The position numbers and the translations under genes are program-made. Positions 18,832-29,130 of a DNA stretch of 64,000 bases are shown piece after piece (position 1 is the first letter of the stretch; each line of letters starts with the position of its first letter). Source of the DNA: Drosophila persimilis. Taxonomy: Eukaryota; Arthropoda; Insecta; Diptera; Drosophilidae. The notes below the pieces were generated by a model, which was not told the origin of the DNA, searched no databases, and worked only from the letters and a program-made list of their open reading frames with translations. The stretch is from contig NW_020825496.1 of NCBI RefSeq assembly GCF_003286085.1, forward strand, positions 62,001 to 126,000, in the 5' to 3' direction.

Positions 18832-21800
18832 TTAATATTTGATGTTATCTTTATGTATAATTCTGTTTCTATTGTTGATTATAATTTTATTCGGTCGATT
18901 TTCCTTAACTACCTGCTTTTTGTATCGGGATTGAAGTTTATTTCTTTCCCCGAATTTCTTTTCATAGACTACTTCTCCTATTTTATAATCTTTTTCTCTT
19001 CTATCTTTGTTATGTATCTTAAGCATTTTGGTCTGAGCTTCCTTAAGTAATATTGGATTATGTTTGTGTTCTATTTTGTTATACAATATGTCATATGGCA
19101 TTTGATTGGTCGTTGAATGTATCGTCAGGTTATATTTCAGTGCCGCCCTTATTATTATTTCTGAATAATCTGTTAGATTTAGTTCATCCTTGATGCACCG
19201 CGCTATTTCTGTCAGTGTGGAATGTACCCTTTCTACCTGACCATTTGAGGTGCTGTGTCTGGGATCAGCATAATAAATAGTTAAGTTACTTCTTTGTATG
19301 AATGATCTAAATTGTGCTGAAGTAAAGCTTGGTTCGTTGTCAGTCATTAATGATGTTGCTAGCGGAAAGTGTTGTAAAATTTCCATTACCTTATTTTCAA
19401 TGTTTAGTTTACTTTGAATTTCCTTGACCACCAAGTATTTGGAATAAGAATCTATACAAGTTATGAATGTTAGGTTTTGGGCATAGTATATGTCTAAGTG
19501 TAATTGATCTCCTTCTTTTGCTGGAATGGGAGCTTCCCCAATTGGAATTTTTACAGGGTGTCTCTGATATTTGTTTTTGTTACAGATCTCACAATTTTTT
19601 ATATATTCTTTTAATTTTTTGTGCAGGTTTGGCCAATAATACAGCTTAGTTATTTGTTTGTAATTTTCGTCTAGTCCTCTATGGGCTCTGCAATGTGTTT
19701 CTTCTATAATTATAGCTTTATCTTCTGAATTTACTACATCTTGAAGGAACTTTCTCGTGAAGAGAAATTTATTTATGAAGTTTTCCTTTAGCTTATTTTG
19801 GATAAGGTATAAATCTTCTAAAGTGCAGTGTATTCCTGTGGTTAAGTGAGGCTGAATAAATTCTTTTAAAATGATTAGCAGATTGTCAACCGTATCAAAT
19901 TCAATAATATGTCGGGTATTTTCATAAACTCTTACTAACTCATGAACTGTGAATCTCCCTTGCGCTAATAGTAGCTGCTGTTTAAATTGGTTTAGAGGCT
20001 TGCTAGTCTCTTGAATGACGTTTTCGAAACTACTCTCTGCTGAATGCTGAGTATTTATGTCTGATTCTGATTCTGTCTGGTCGACATCACTATCTGTCAT
20101 ATGATTTATTTTAATCCGAGATAACGCGTCCGCTACTACGTTAGTTGAGCCTGGCTTATAAATGATTTTTGGTGTGAAACTTTCTATGAAGTAATACCAA
20201 CGTTTCATTTCAACATTTGGATTTTTTTGCGACATTGCAAAGGACAAAGGTTGGTGATCTGTATGTATTTCAATTCCACTCACTCCGTATAAATAATTTC
20301 GCAAATTTTTTAATGCCCATACAATAGCTAATAATTCTTTTTTATTAGTAGCATATAATTGCTCGGTTTTACTTAAAGTTTTAGAAATAAATGTTATGGG
20401 ATTCCCATCTTGCGACAAAACTGCACCTATTGCTATGTCCGATGCATCTGTGGTTAATGTGAATTTTTTATTGTAATCTGGTTGTACTAATTCAATATGT
20501 GCTATTAAACTGTCCTTTAAATTATTAAATGCTCCAATTGCTGGTTCATCCAGCTGTATTAATGCTTTCTTGGATGCCCTTCGTGAAACTTTCCCATTTA
20601 CTCCGCTCAGATATTTTGTTAAAGGTTTGGCAATTGTGGCATAATTTCGGACAAATTTTCTGTAATACCCTGTTAGTCCTAAGAAGCTACGTAGCTCTCT
20701 GATATTTTTAGGAATTGGATAGTTTTGTATTGTGGAGATTTTGTCTGGATCTGTTTTAATGATATTTTGGGAAACAATGTATCCCAGAAATTTGGTTTCC
20801 AATTGAAAGAATTTAGACTTTTCTAGTGAAATTTTCATGTTAGCGTTTTGCAATATCTGAATTATATGAATTAGATCTTTATAATGTTGTTCTATAGTTT
20901 TTGAAAATATTATTATATCGTCCATATAAACGTGACAAGTTTTCCCAACTTGTTCTCTAAGTATATCGTCCATTGCCCTTTGGAAAATTCTGGGAGCGTT
21001 CGTCAATCCCATAGGCATTCTTAGAAATTCATATTTGCCGTTATTTATGGAAAAAGATGTTTTTTCAATATCTGATTCCCTCATTAAAATCTGATAGAAA
21101 CCTGACTCTAAATCAATGGCCGAGAAATATTTTGCTTTACCTAAATTGGCAAGGATTACTGAAGGATCTTGCATAGGGTATCTATCCGGTATAGTGTTTT
21201 CATTAAGTTTCTTAAAGTCTATTACTAATCTATGCTTAGGAGTTCCGTCCTTATTTACTCCCTTCTTTGGTACTACTATTACCGGTGAATTATATGGGCT
21301 TTTACTAGGTCTGATTATACCTTCATCTAACATTTTACTTATTTCGTTATTAACGAAATCGTTAACCGAATAAGCGTATGGATACTGCTTGCCATATACC
21401 GGTCTATCGTGTTCAGTGTTAATCTCTCCTTTTATATCCGTTCTGAACGGTAACTGTAAATTTATATTGGCATGGTCTTCTTCGATGATAGATACCATTT
21501 TCTCTCTGAGATTTTCTAAATTGTCCTCTTTGTAGGTTATTGTGTTATACAATTTCATTTTTTTCAATTCAGAATTTGCATAATTTTGAATGTCGGATAT
21601 TTCTACGACGGCGCGTTCAGGATTTTTGCATCCCAAACTTTTAAATTGTTCATTGTCGGATAATTCAACGACGGCGTGTTCAGGATTCTTTAATCCCAAA
21701 CTATTCGAACTTTTAGTGTCGGATAATTCAACGACGGCGGGTTCAGGATATTTGAATCCCAAACTATTGACGGATAATTCTTCGTCGGCGTGCTCAGGAT

Positions 21801-22316
21801 TTTTTGATCCCAAGCTATATAAACTTCCTTCTACCTTTACTGAATCGCTTTTCATTTCTTTTTCTTCTTCAAAATATTTTTTTATTATATATTCCTTCAA
21901 CGGAAGGATGGTTTTTCCTTCTATAAAGGTTAATTTGTTTAAAGAAAGGACCTCGTCATATATTAGTTTCTCCTCATTGTCTTTATAACCTAAAGTCCCC
22001 TTTCCTGTATCAATAACCGCTCCGATTTTCTTTAATAGGTTAAATCCTATTAGTAAATCTGCCTCCATTCCATCTATTTCATAAAACACTTGCTTTGTGT
22101 TGAAAATAGTTATATTATGGAAATATTTAATTATTGAAAACCCATTCACTGTAGCAACTTTCTTATAGATTGGTAATTCTTTTTTATTGTCGTAAATTCC
22201 TTTTTTTATATAACAGGAAGTTGCTCCCGTATCTATCAAAACTTTTAATTCTCTGTTTATTTTTTTGTCTACTCTTTTTAGGTAGGGCAGACCTACTTCG
22301 GGGGCTGATCTAAAAA
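18832..22316 (-). CDS. G2 pol polyprotein (protease, RT, RNase H, integrase)
   Basis: Entered by a -1 slip from gag at 22311-22317; the ATG at 22239 is internal to protease and is not needed. In order: aspartic protease (LIDTGATSC), a Glu-rich linker with four ~22-residue repeats (SLGxKNPEHAVVELSD, 21590-21830), reverse transcriptase (LPFR, YPMQDPSVIL, catalytic YMDD at about 20918-20929), RNase H (TTDASDIAIGAV), integrase zinc finger (HCRAHRG ... CEICNKN) and DDE core (HLDIYYAQ, MTDNEPSF, NGQVERVH). No internal stop. This is a Ty3/gypsy-order pol typical of the gypsy group. Confidence 0.93.
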
Positions 22317-23546
22317 ATGATCCTCCTCAATGTTATTTATCCTCATTGCTTTATTAGCCGGTTGTTCCGACATTTCGTTTAGCTTTCGTTTCTGCGCTTG
22401 ATTGTCGTTAGACTGATTATTCGGTACTACGTTTGCCCTAAAATGCTGGGCTTGGCTATAATTGTTATAATTGTTATTATTTCTCCTATAATAACCGTTA
22501 GTATTCTCCCGATAGTTTCTATTGTTATTATTTCCCCTGAATTGATTGCTGTTCTGTCGGTTCCGGATTTGTATAGATTCGTCTACCTCCATTGGTTCTG
22601 GGGCCTGATTTTGTTGTCTATTACCCAAGAAATAGGGTTGTCCCCAAGACATGTTATTCCTCTGCAAATCCCTTTTTTGGTCGAATGGTGAACTGTTAGT
22701 CCTAGGTTGTCGTTGGTTGAATCTTAAGGTATTAAAATTATTATTCCCTGAATTTCTGGGACCGCTGAATTGGTAGGCAAATTGGGCCCGAATGTTATTA
22801 GATTGCAATTCCTGTACCTTTGCTAAGGCATTCGGTAAATCTGGGGGATTCAATGAAAATAGGATTTCAGCAATGCCGCCGTTTAGGCCAGTGACAAAAA
22901 TGCGTAAGGCATTGTCTCTAATTTTTTTATTTGATTCCTTGGTGATCTCACTGTCCTTTCCGTGAGTCATTATTGTCTTATTTATTAACAAGGTCATTTT
23001 CTTGTTAACCTCGTTATAGAAATCTATAATTGAAAGGTTCCCTTGTCGGAGAACGCTTAATTCCTGTTCTATTATGTAAATAGGTCTCTTGTCACTGTAA
23101 ACAAAGTCAAGCCGTGAAAGTATGGCATCAAAATTTAGAACTGTCCCGTGGTTGGTCAGTGCGTCATGTGCTGGTCCTGTTATTTTGTTTCTCAAAATTG
23201 TTAATGCAATATAATATTGCTTACTTCCTTTCTTATATAACTTCACTGCAGTTTCTGCAGCTTCCCTCCATCCTACATATTGGTTTAATCCACCATTAAA
23301 AATTGGTAGGGATTCTATTACCTTCAATGTGGTGTCGTCTCTTATTGTCTCGTCTATTGTTTCTGCCTGATAATCCGATACCTGATCGGATTTACTTTCT
23401 ATTTGTTGTTTTAAATTTACAATTTGCTCTTGTACTTGTGAGATTTGAAGTGCTATCAATTGTTTGACCAGATCTGCTGTGAGATCGGTCCTTGCTTGAG
23501 AGTTAATCATTTTTAGTTTTTCAAAATCTAAAGTTAGCTGATCCAC
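22293..23546 (-). CDS. G2 gag (417 aa)
   Basis: Structural protein of the particle. The N-terminus is helical and Gln-rich (about 40-70). The central capsid-like part (residues 75-240) contains LPIFNGGLNQYVGW and a VYSDKRPIYIIEQEL stretch. The C-terminal third is Asn, Arg and Gln-rich (RGNNNNRNYRENTNGYYR) and likely binds RNA, since no CCHC knuckle is present, a known property of this group. It overlaps pol through the slip site. The start ATG is the first in the frame after the leader. Confidence 0.9.
   Translation of the reverse strand: MDQLTLDFEKLKMINSQARTDLTADLVKQLIALQISQVQEQIVNLKQQIESKSDQVSDYQAETIDETIRDDTTLKVIESLPIFNGGLNQYVGWREAAETAVKLYKKGSKQYYIALTILRNKITGPAHDALTNHGTVLNFDAILSRLDFVYSDKRPIYIIEQELSVLRQGNLSIIDFYNEVNKKMTLLINKTIMTHGKDSEITKESNKKIRDNALRIFVTGLNGGIAEILFSLNPPDLPNALAKVQELQSNNIRAQFAYQFSGPRNSGNNNFNTLRFNQRQPRTNSSPFDQKRDLQRNNMSWGQPYFLGNRQQNQAPEPMEVDESIQIRNRQNSNQFRGNNNNRNYRENTNGYYRRNNNNYNNYSQAQHFRANVVPNNQSNDNQAQKRKLNEMSEQPANKAMRINNIEEDHFLDQPPK
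22311..22317 (-). promoter_or_regulatory. -1 frameshift slippery site, gag to pol
   Basis: Minus strand TTTTTTA sits in the gag frame as CAT TTT TTA (T TTT TTA), a canonical slippery heptamer. A one-base backward slip leads into SAPEVGLPYL and then protease. The same heptamer is kept in G1 (204-210) and G3 (41690-41696). A downstream RNA structure was not modelled. Confidence 0.75.
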
Positions 23547-24106
23547 TTTTAATTTTTCTTATATGTTAGTTTTTATAATCTTATATATCCTAATTGAACT
23601 TATATATTTATTAATACAACTCTTGCTCACGAAATATCCGGTAGGGGTCGTCCTTCTTAGTTTGGCAGATCTTCGAACGGGTCTTCCTTCTTAAATTTCT
23701 TTGCTCAGCTGGGTCTTCTGGGGGTCTTCCTTCTTTGGCTTCGCTGATCGTTTCACTTTCTTTGTATTTTGGTTTTGTCGGTTTTGTTGGTTTTGTTTTT
23801 TAAAAACTTTGGGTTTCTTTGGTTTTTTTTTTTGTATTTACGAATTGCCTTGATTAGCTTTTTGTTTTATTTGTATTTTGCGTTGTATTTGTATTTGTAT
23901 TTGTATTTGTATTTGTATTTGTATTTGTATTTGTTTTTGCACACCCTAAGCTCCGGTTTGTTTCCTTTTTATCTCACTTTTTTTTATCTATATCACACAG
24001 TCACTCCGCGTTTTTAATTTTGAAGGATTTATTCCATTAATTAATTGTCCTTCGGGTTTCGGCACGACGCAACACTTTTATCATTCGGTGCTTTTTAGAC
24101 AACGTC
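23547..24106 (-). other. G2 untranslated leader with repeats
   Basis: Between gag and primer site. It contains spaced AAGAAGGAAGACC-type motifs (plus-strand around 23649-23746) and an array of tgtatt hexamers at about 23880-23935, longer than in G1. No gene. In the gypsy element this region hosts an insulator; whether these repeats bind a protein is unknown. Confidence 0.65.
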
Positions 24107-24124
24107 GCCCCACGTTGGGCGCCA
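24107..24124 (-). promoter_or_regulatory. G2 primer binding site, tRNA-Lys
   Basis: Minus strand TGGCGCCCAACGTGGGGC, complementary to the tRNA-Lys 3' end, overlapping the LTR end by one base. Confidence 0.9.
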
Positions 24125-24654
24125 ATTAAACAATAGCGGTAGCGGATTGTGTTTTTAAAAAGTTTTTATTTTACTTCGAACTTCACTGATATAGATTTAA
24201 GTAGAGGGTCACAAAGGAATTCCGGGCAAGGGACTGCGCGATCTTAATATTTAGCTAGACTTTGCGGTGTCGCTGCTGGATCAAGACTCATTTGAACTTT
24301 CTGATCTTTGCATCGTTGATCCCTTTCGGGAATCATTTTTCTATAAACATTTCAATTGATTTCGCCATCCCGAGTATTGGATTTCGTCATCCAAAGAGAG
24401 AACTGTAAAAGGCCTAAAGTGCAGGATCTGCAGAAAGTCGGGAGTGAGATTGTTTATGAGAAGCCGGGTGTGGGCAAACATTGGTTTTCCATTTAGGCGA
24501 GTGTCAAAGATTGGGATTGCGGCGGGGGCGCTTGAGATTGTGCATCTTAGAAATCAATTAGGCGGAGGCCCAAGATTGAAATTGTTTTCGTTTTGGAAAG
24601 CCAAAGATTGTTTACAACTCGTATAAGAGCTCAATGGAATTGGGTACGTTAACT
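24124..24654 (-). repeat. G2 5' LTR (531 bp)
   Basis: Identical on reading to the LTR at 16853-17383, offset 7271 bases. The transcription start is expected here; errantivirus LTR promoters are usually TATA-less with an initiator, which I could not pinpoint. Confidence 0.95.
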
Positions 24655-25336
24655 TATACGTTTACATAGACAGTGGATTGGTGTGTAATTTGGCGCGAAA
24701 AGTCTTGTAAGTATTAAGCTATTCAGCGCATGCAAATGTATGTTAATGCGTATACGTTTACATACACGGAACAAACACTCGCAATACTTATACATGCGCG
24801 TCGGGTTTTACATAAAAAATTTTACCACGGTAAAATTAGTCAGAAAATAAAAACGCTCACGTACGAACAGCTTTGAAAAACGTAAACAAATTGTGTGGAT
24901 AATTAGGGCGATTTAATTATTAATTGATTTTATCAATTGTGTGTTTTTTAGTTTTTTTTTTCCGGTTGTGTGTCGACTTTTCTTTTTTTTCGGGTTGTGT
25001 ATCGACGGCGCGAGCACAATAGGACTGATCGGCCACAGCAAGTGACACTCAGCTAAGTTTATTTGTTTCCGCAATTTTACATTTAAACGCTTTTACAAAT
25101 ATTTTTAAAAGCTGTTCCTTTAACAGCGGAGCCACTACTTAACATGGTTGGGAAACTCTACATAATGTTACAGAGAAATGGATAAGGCACTTTACATTAC
25201 AAGAAATCAACATTTTCTGGCAACGACGTGCGCTTCTTTACATTTGGAAATTGCATTGTAAGTAATAAAATTATAAATTTATCAAATAGAAGCTGTATTA
25301 ATTATAATTTCTTTGCCCATTTAATTACAGCGGACG
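24655..25336 (-). other. LINE A 5' UTR, outer part
   Basis: No gene. It begins with the second TATA of the G2 duplication and holds the second copy of the ~100-bp tandem repeat (core gctattcagcgca at about 24717-24730). Further right, near 24955-25010, a pair of imperfect repeats (ggttgtgtgtcgac and ggttgtgtatcgac, each beside a T-run) is seen. The end is defined only by the start of LINE B similarity. Confidence 0.5.
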
Positions 25337-25436
25337 TATATATAGGTATGAACCTCTATCATCAGCTCACTGGATGGAATTGAGTCTGTAGAAGTTGGCT
25401 TGAGCAGGTGTCAAAATAAAGGACCCGGTGACTTCA

Positions 25437-26411
25437 TCAGGCTGCTGCAACTGCCATGGATCCAGCATTAGGCCAATGAGAAGAAGATTCACCAGTGGTT
25501 GTTGTAACTGTTGGACAGGCCTTCGTTGGATGCTGGATATACTGCGGTGCGGATTTGGCGAGCCAGTCAAAAGGCGATTCCAGGGGCGGAAATGTGCATC
25601 GGCAATGGACGAGGCACCTTCTGGTGAAGAAGGGAGCAGCCGGCTCGCTGCGCCCAGCCAGAGGATTCGCAACAGGATAGCTGGCCACCGGATGATCTAC
25701 TCGCCTCCGCTTTCGCCGTGGATTCACCAGGAGGCCGTCAGTATCTGTGCTGTTTGCCTGTAGATAGAAGTAAGCAGAGTTATTGCCATCCAGATTGGCA
25801 TTGATGATTTTTCGTCTTCTTTCAGGTTTTGGAGTAGCGATAGGCTGCTGCAGGCTGCGGAGTGGATTCGGAGAAGTTGCCAAAAAGTCATTCCGGATAC
25901 GCAGGTCAATCCCGGCAGTAGGCGAGGCCCTTATAGAAGATGGCGTGGGAGGCCGCTCGCTGCAGGCAGCCATAGGAATTACAGCAGGATGGCAGGCCAA
26001 CGCATGGAGGCCGTCAGTAGCTGTGATATTTGCCTGTAAATAAAGGTAAGCAGAATTATTGCCATCCAGATTGGCATTGATGATATTTTGTCTTCTTTTA
26101 GGTATTGGAGTGGCCATAGCTTTTGGTTGTGCAGCTTCTACACAAACAGATGAGGCTTCCTGGTGCGGATTTGTGCGGGCTCGGCTTTCTTCGGCGGCAA
26201 ATGCTGCGTCCATCTCGTCGTCGAGCTCCTTCTCAAGTTGCTGCTGCAGGGACTTCATCTGCTCTTCGAGAAGCTGCTCTGGAGTAGGCGGAGGGAATTC
26301 GTGTGGTTCAAGCGGAGTCATTATGAGCCTTTGTATGTATTCGGGCTCAAAACGAATCTTCTGCGCCATTTCTAATCGATTCATTTCTCCTCTCCTGAGA
26401 CATTGCGCCAT
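25437..26411 (-). pseudogene. LINE B ORF2 C-terminal tail (open 324 codons)
   Basis: The frame keeps the Q/E-rich tail of ORF2 open to its natural end. It contains a coiled-coil-like segment (EQLLEEQMKSLQQQLEKELDDEM), two copies of a ~40-residue motif (RRQNIINANLDGNNSAYLY and RRKIINANLDGNNSAYFY) about 80 residues apart, a basic patch (NPRRKRRRVDHP) and a Ser/Thr-rich end. LINE A has only one clear copy of the motif. I know no domain that it matches with confidence. A separate frame (26442-26861) gives the upstream part. Confidence 0.55.
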
Positions 26412-26441
26412 ACGATTAACCCAGATTATTGAGGATCTCTC

Positions 26442-26861
26442 CTACGGGATACCAAGGGCTATGCGACGCTCTTGTTCAAGGCGTTTCCGTTCGACAGGTG
26501 CTTCCTTGACTTGGGACTCCTGGAGTTGGCGCTGTTGTTCAATTTCAAGCTGCTCGTGTCTGATTAAAGTTGGCAGCAGTAGTTGTTTTTGTGCCTTCAC
26601 GATTTTTCGTAGGAGTTGGTTCTGTGCGCTTTCTACCCTGCAAAATTGTGATTCGCATACCAATGTTCCCCATACAGGTAAGGCATATTGCCATATTGGG
26701 GCGATTAATTTTTTATAAATAACCATTTTGCATCTTTTAGATAGCCGGCACTGATGACCAATGATCCAGTTCAGTCTCATTCTGCTCTCACTCGAATTGC
26801 TAACTGGGTGGTATGGGCATGTAGCACAATTTTCTTGTCCATTATCAAGACTAGATATCAT
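26442..26861 (-). pseudogene. LINE B ORF2, region after RT, frameshifted
   Basis: Reads MRLNWIIGHQ, IWQYALPVWG and the Arg/Glu-rich start of the tail, in a different frame from 25437-26411. Compared with LINE A about 150 bases (the KASRYTRN to Q-run part) are missing here and there is a 15-base gain near 26500. It is a dead fragment. Confidence 0.65.
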
Positions 26862-26865
26862 GCCT

Positions 26866-27431
26866 TGTAGTGTCCAGTTGTGACTCTAAAACTCCAGAGA
26901 ACAGCTTGGGAAGTACGGCCCTCGCGTTTAACATTAACTCTTCTCGTTACAAAAACAAGATAAGAGATCAATTACAAGAGAGCAGTAGTTAAAGCTTCCA
27001 TTAAAGAGCTTAATGTCTAATTTAGAGAAGCAGCGTGGATCTGTGGGAGTTATGTTTTAAAGCTTTACTAGAAATCATACGATTACTCCGTTAGTCGTGG
27101 AAGCTATGTGTAAGCTTTGCTTAGCATCGTACGATTACTCCGTTATCTAGGGAAGCAAGGTGTAAGCTTTGTCTAAAATCGTACGATTACCCCATTGGTT
27201 GTGGAAGATAAAGTTCCGATCGTAAGGGCTAATGCAAGTAATAGAACTTCTGGATAGATCATTGCTATAGTGAAGCTGTACGAATTCGGATGTGTCTTTT
27301 TATACAAATATATATATCCAAGTGAATTTGAAAACGTTGTGCAATCAAACACGTGCCAAGTAAATTGAAGTTCTGGTGGACTGCATTATTCCTTTTGGAT
27401 TAAGAAAAATAAAAGGTATTTGGACCTTACA
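26866..27431 (+). repeat. Candidate LTR, mdg1/412-like (566 bp)
   Basis: Starts TGTAGTGTCC and ends ACCTTACA, with a TATA-like tttatac at 27298 and an AATAAA at about 27408, 24 bases before the end, in the right order for a plus-strand LTR. It interrupts LINE B exactly where similarity to LINE A ends. Three tandem 52-bp units lie at about 27060-27210. The mdg1/412 group also has TGTAGT starts. No partner LTR or clear primer site was found, so it may be a solo or 5' LTR. Confidence 0.45.
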
Positions 27432-28383
27432 ATAGTGACACAGCTTTAACAGTCTCGTATCATAGGGCTGGAAATCTTACTACGTTCGACACTGGAAAAG
27501 AAAAACCAATTGACCCCCCCTCCAGGAACGAGGTCGTCAAAATCCATCGATTTCTTAGTAGATCTGGGAAAGACCTCGGATTTCCCAGGAACCAGCATCT
27601 ACATAAACCAACGATAACTACAACCAAATAAACCCGCAAAAGCCGTCCGAAGATGTTTTAGAGTGAAACCCGAAGTTATGTGGATGCCTAATTAAACTGA
27701 AGTACATCTTGGAATAAGACGATAAGAATGGTTTTCTGGCAAATTCGGAGAAACTAATATGCCGCACTCGTCACCCTTCCCGCTTATGAGTTAAGCGCGC
27801 GGCTAAAGCTTACGCATTTAGTTTCTTCGTGGTGTGTGTGGAGTGGTTCTCGAAGTGCGAAAATAAAACATTATTCTGCTGCGATCCACACTGCCGTTTG
27901 ACAGTCGTCGTTCAAAAATGTACCAAAGTATTAGTTTTGAGTCTCTTCACGGGATTTTCCAGTTTCTTTGTTTTATTAAAGATTAATTTCCGTACTAGTT
28001 ATTCATCTTAGTTCTGTATTGTATAGATGTAAAGAGAGAAACAAACAATGTATATTATAATTACCCATAATTAAAAATCAGCGCAAGTGAAAGCCACATA
28101 TTTTTAAGATCAGCAGTTAAGTTGCAAATCGTCGTCGAACTGGTATGGAAATGATAAAATCGGTGTTTCATCCGAATTGGAAGTGAAGACATGTATATTC
28201 ATAATTTTTCTCCTTTCCTCAGAATATGTTTCCCGTCGCCCCTTGAGCTCAACGGACACGCCGGATAATTCGTATAAAGTATGAGTGAGTTACGAGCTTC
28301 CTTAAGCGGAGATCTCGAGTATTTTCGAAGTATATATACGTCTTGTAAAACTTCTATTGCGTTAGGTTAAACATCCATATGCA
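27432..28383. other. Unassigned decayed sequence
   Basis: No open frame of note. A short stretch at about 27649-27675 reads RCFRVKPEV on the plus strand, close to the CVRCFRVKPR of BEL1 integrase, and the segment 27535-27600 could be an old protease-like frame. AT-rich sequence follows. It ends at the G3 LTR, with tgca (28380-28383) as the possible target duplication. Probably relics of older LTR elements. Confidence 0.3.
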
Positions 28384-28493
28384 AATTAAATAACTGCGGT
28401 AGCGGATTGCGTTTTTTAAAAAGTTTTTATTTTACTTCTAACTTCACAGATATAGATTTAAGTAGAGGGTCACAAAGGATTCCGGACAAAGGG
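28384..28493 (-). repeat. G3 3' LTR, outer piece
   Basis: The last ~110 bases of the LTR (ATTTAATT end), followed by the BEL2 insertion. The LTR resumes at 35299. Confidence 0.9.
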
Positions 28494-28800
28494 TGAAATT
28501 TTAGAATAGTTTTTCTAAATAACAATACCGATTTTGGGTGACTGCAATTTTTTTTATTTTAATACGACGAAAGAAAAGGGGTGCGTGCGTTCGAATTCAG
28601 GGGTTTTTCTCGACTTCTTTTCAATATATTCAAACAATTTCTTCTAAGCCTACCTTACCTACGGTGGCAAAGCGGGGCGAATTCGCCAAGAGCGAGAGAA
28701 CGAGCTTTTATTGCGCTCCCGCTTTGCCCTAGCCTAACTTACACTAGACTTCATGAAATACTATCCTAATAACAATTATTAATATTCAAATGACGCTACA
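28494..28800 (-). repeat. BEL2 3' LTR
   Basis: Read minus TGTAGCGTCATT ... AAATTTCA. Nearly identical to the 5' LTR (one G/C difference near 28579 versus 35077 noticed). A purine tract (CAACGGGGCCGG) precedes it on the minus strand. Confidence 0.93.
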
Positions 28801-28827
28801 CCGGCCCCGTTGAAGGCCTGGAAGGCT

Positions 28828-29130
28828 TCAAACCATTGGCAGAAGCGCCAATTTGTGTATCGGCCTCCTGAACGTGGCTCCGCTGCTCGTCCTTAGCTCG
28901 ACCACTCTGACCCTTCCGTCCTGCCCGGCGGTTGTTCCGACCACCCTTCCTAGGAGCCACTGTTGAGGGGGCAGGTTGTCCTCGGCGACGATTACTAGGT
29001 CGCCTTCCTTTATGTTTGGCTCCTCCTGGTGCCACTTGCATCTGATTTGTAATCCCAGCACATACTCCCGGGACCATCGCTGCCAGAACATTTGCCTGGC
29101 TGACGAGACAAGCCGCCATCGCTTTAAGCA
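28828..29130 (-). pseudogene. BEL2 integrase C-terminal domain, out of frame
   Basis: The natural end of BEL pol (FWQRWSREYVLGLQ, NIKEGDLVIVAEDNLPP, WLLGRVV, HKLALLPM) is read from 29130 to 28828 in a different frame from the main pol. The main frame reads through this DNA as a Gly/Arg-rich artefact. A deletion near 29140 (after DALTPG) is the cause. Confidence 0.75.

Larger units (their letters stand above)
16853..24654 (-). mobile_element. G2: complete env-bearing gypsy-type (errantivirus-like) element
   Basis: 7802 bp with LTRs 16853-17383 and 24124-24654 that appear identical, TATA target duplication at 16849-16852 and 24655-24658, tRNA-Lys primer site, polypurine tract and open gag, pol and env. 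It is the best candidate in the window for a recently active element. It was inserted into the 5' UTR repeat of LINE A. Confidence 0.95.
2384..25336 (-). mobile_element. LINE A: jockey-clade non-LTR retrotransposon, split by BEL1, two Helentrons and G2
   Basis: Once the insertions at 6463-12925, 13104-15346 and 16853-24654 are set aside, the minus strand reads in order: 5' UTR, ORF1 (gag-like), ORF2 (endonuclease, reverse transcriptase, long C-terminal tail) and a 3' UTR. The segments join without loss: the 5-bp AGGGT duplication flanks BEL1, and the endonuclease frame continues on both sides. The copy is dead, with several stops and frameshifts. The 3' boundary is set by where similarity to LINE B stops (2384), and the 5' boundary by where LINE B begins. 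No poly(A) run marks either end. A telomeric (TART-like) origin is possible, see findings. Confidence 0.7.
25337..26865 (-). mobile_element. LINE B: 3' fragment of the same LINE family
   Basis: From 25337 the sequence matches LINE A from 2384 onward through the ORF2 tail and the region after the RT. It is truncated at 26865 by an LTR that begins TGTAGTGTCC. It has the same orientation as LINE A, so its 3' end meets the LINE A 5' end. Relative to LINE A it lacks a ~215-bp segment (LINE A 2473-2688) and has an additional copy of a tail repeat. Confidence 0.75.

Noticed and set aside
28796..29130. Gly/Arg-rich C-terminal extension of BEL2 pol
   Set aside because: It is an out-of-frame reading after a deletion; the true integrase end is read in another frame at 28828-29091.
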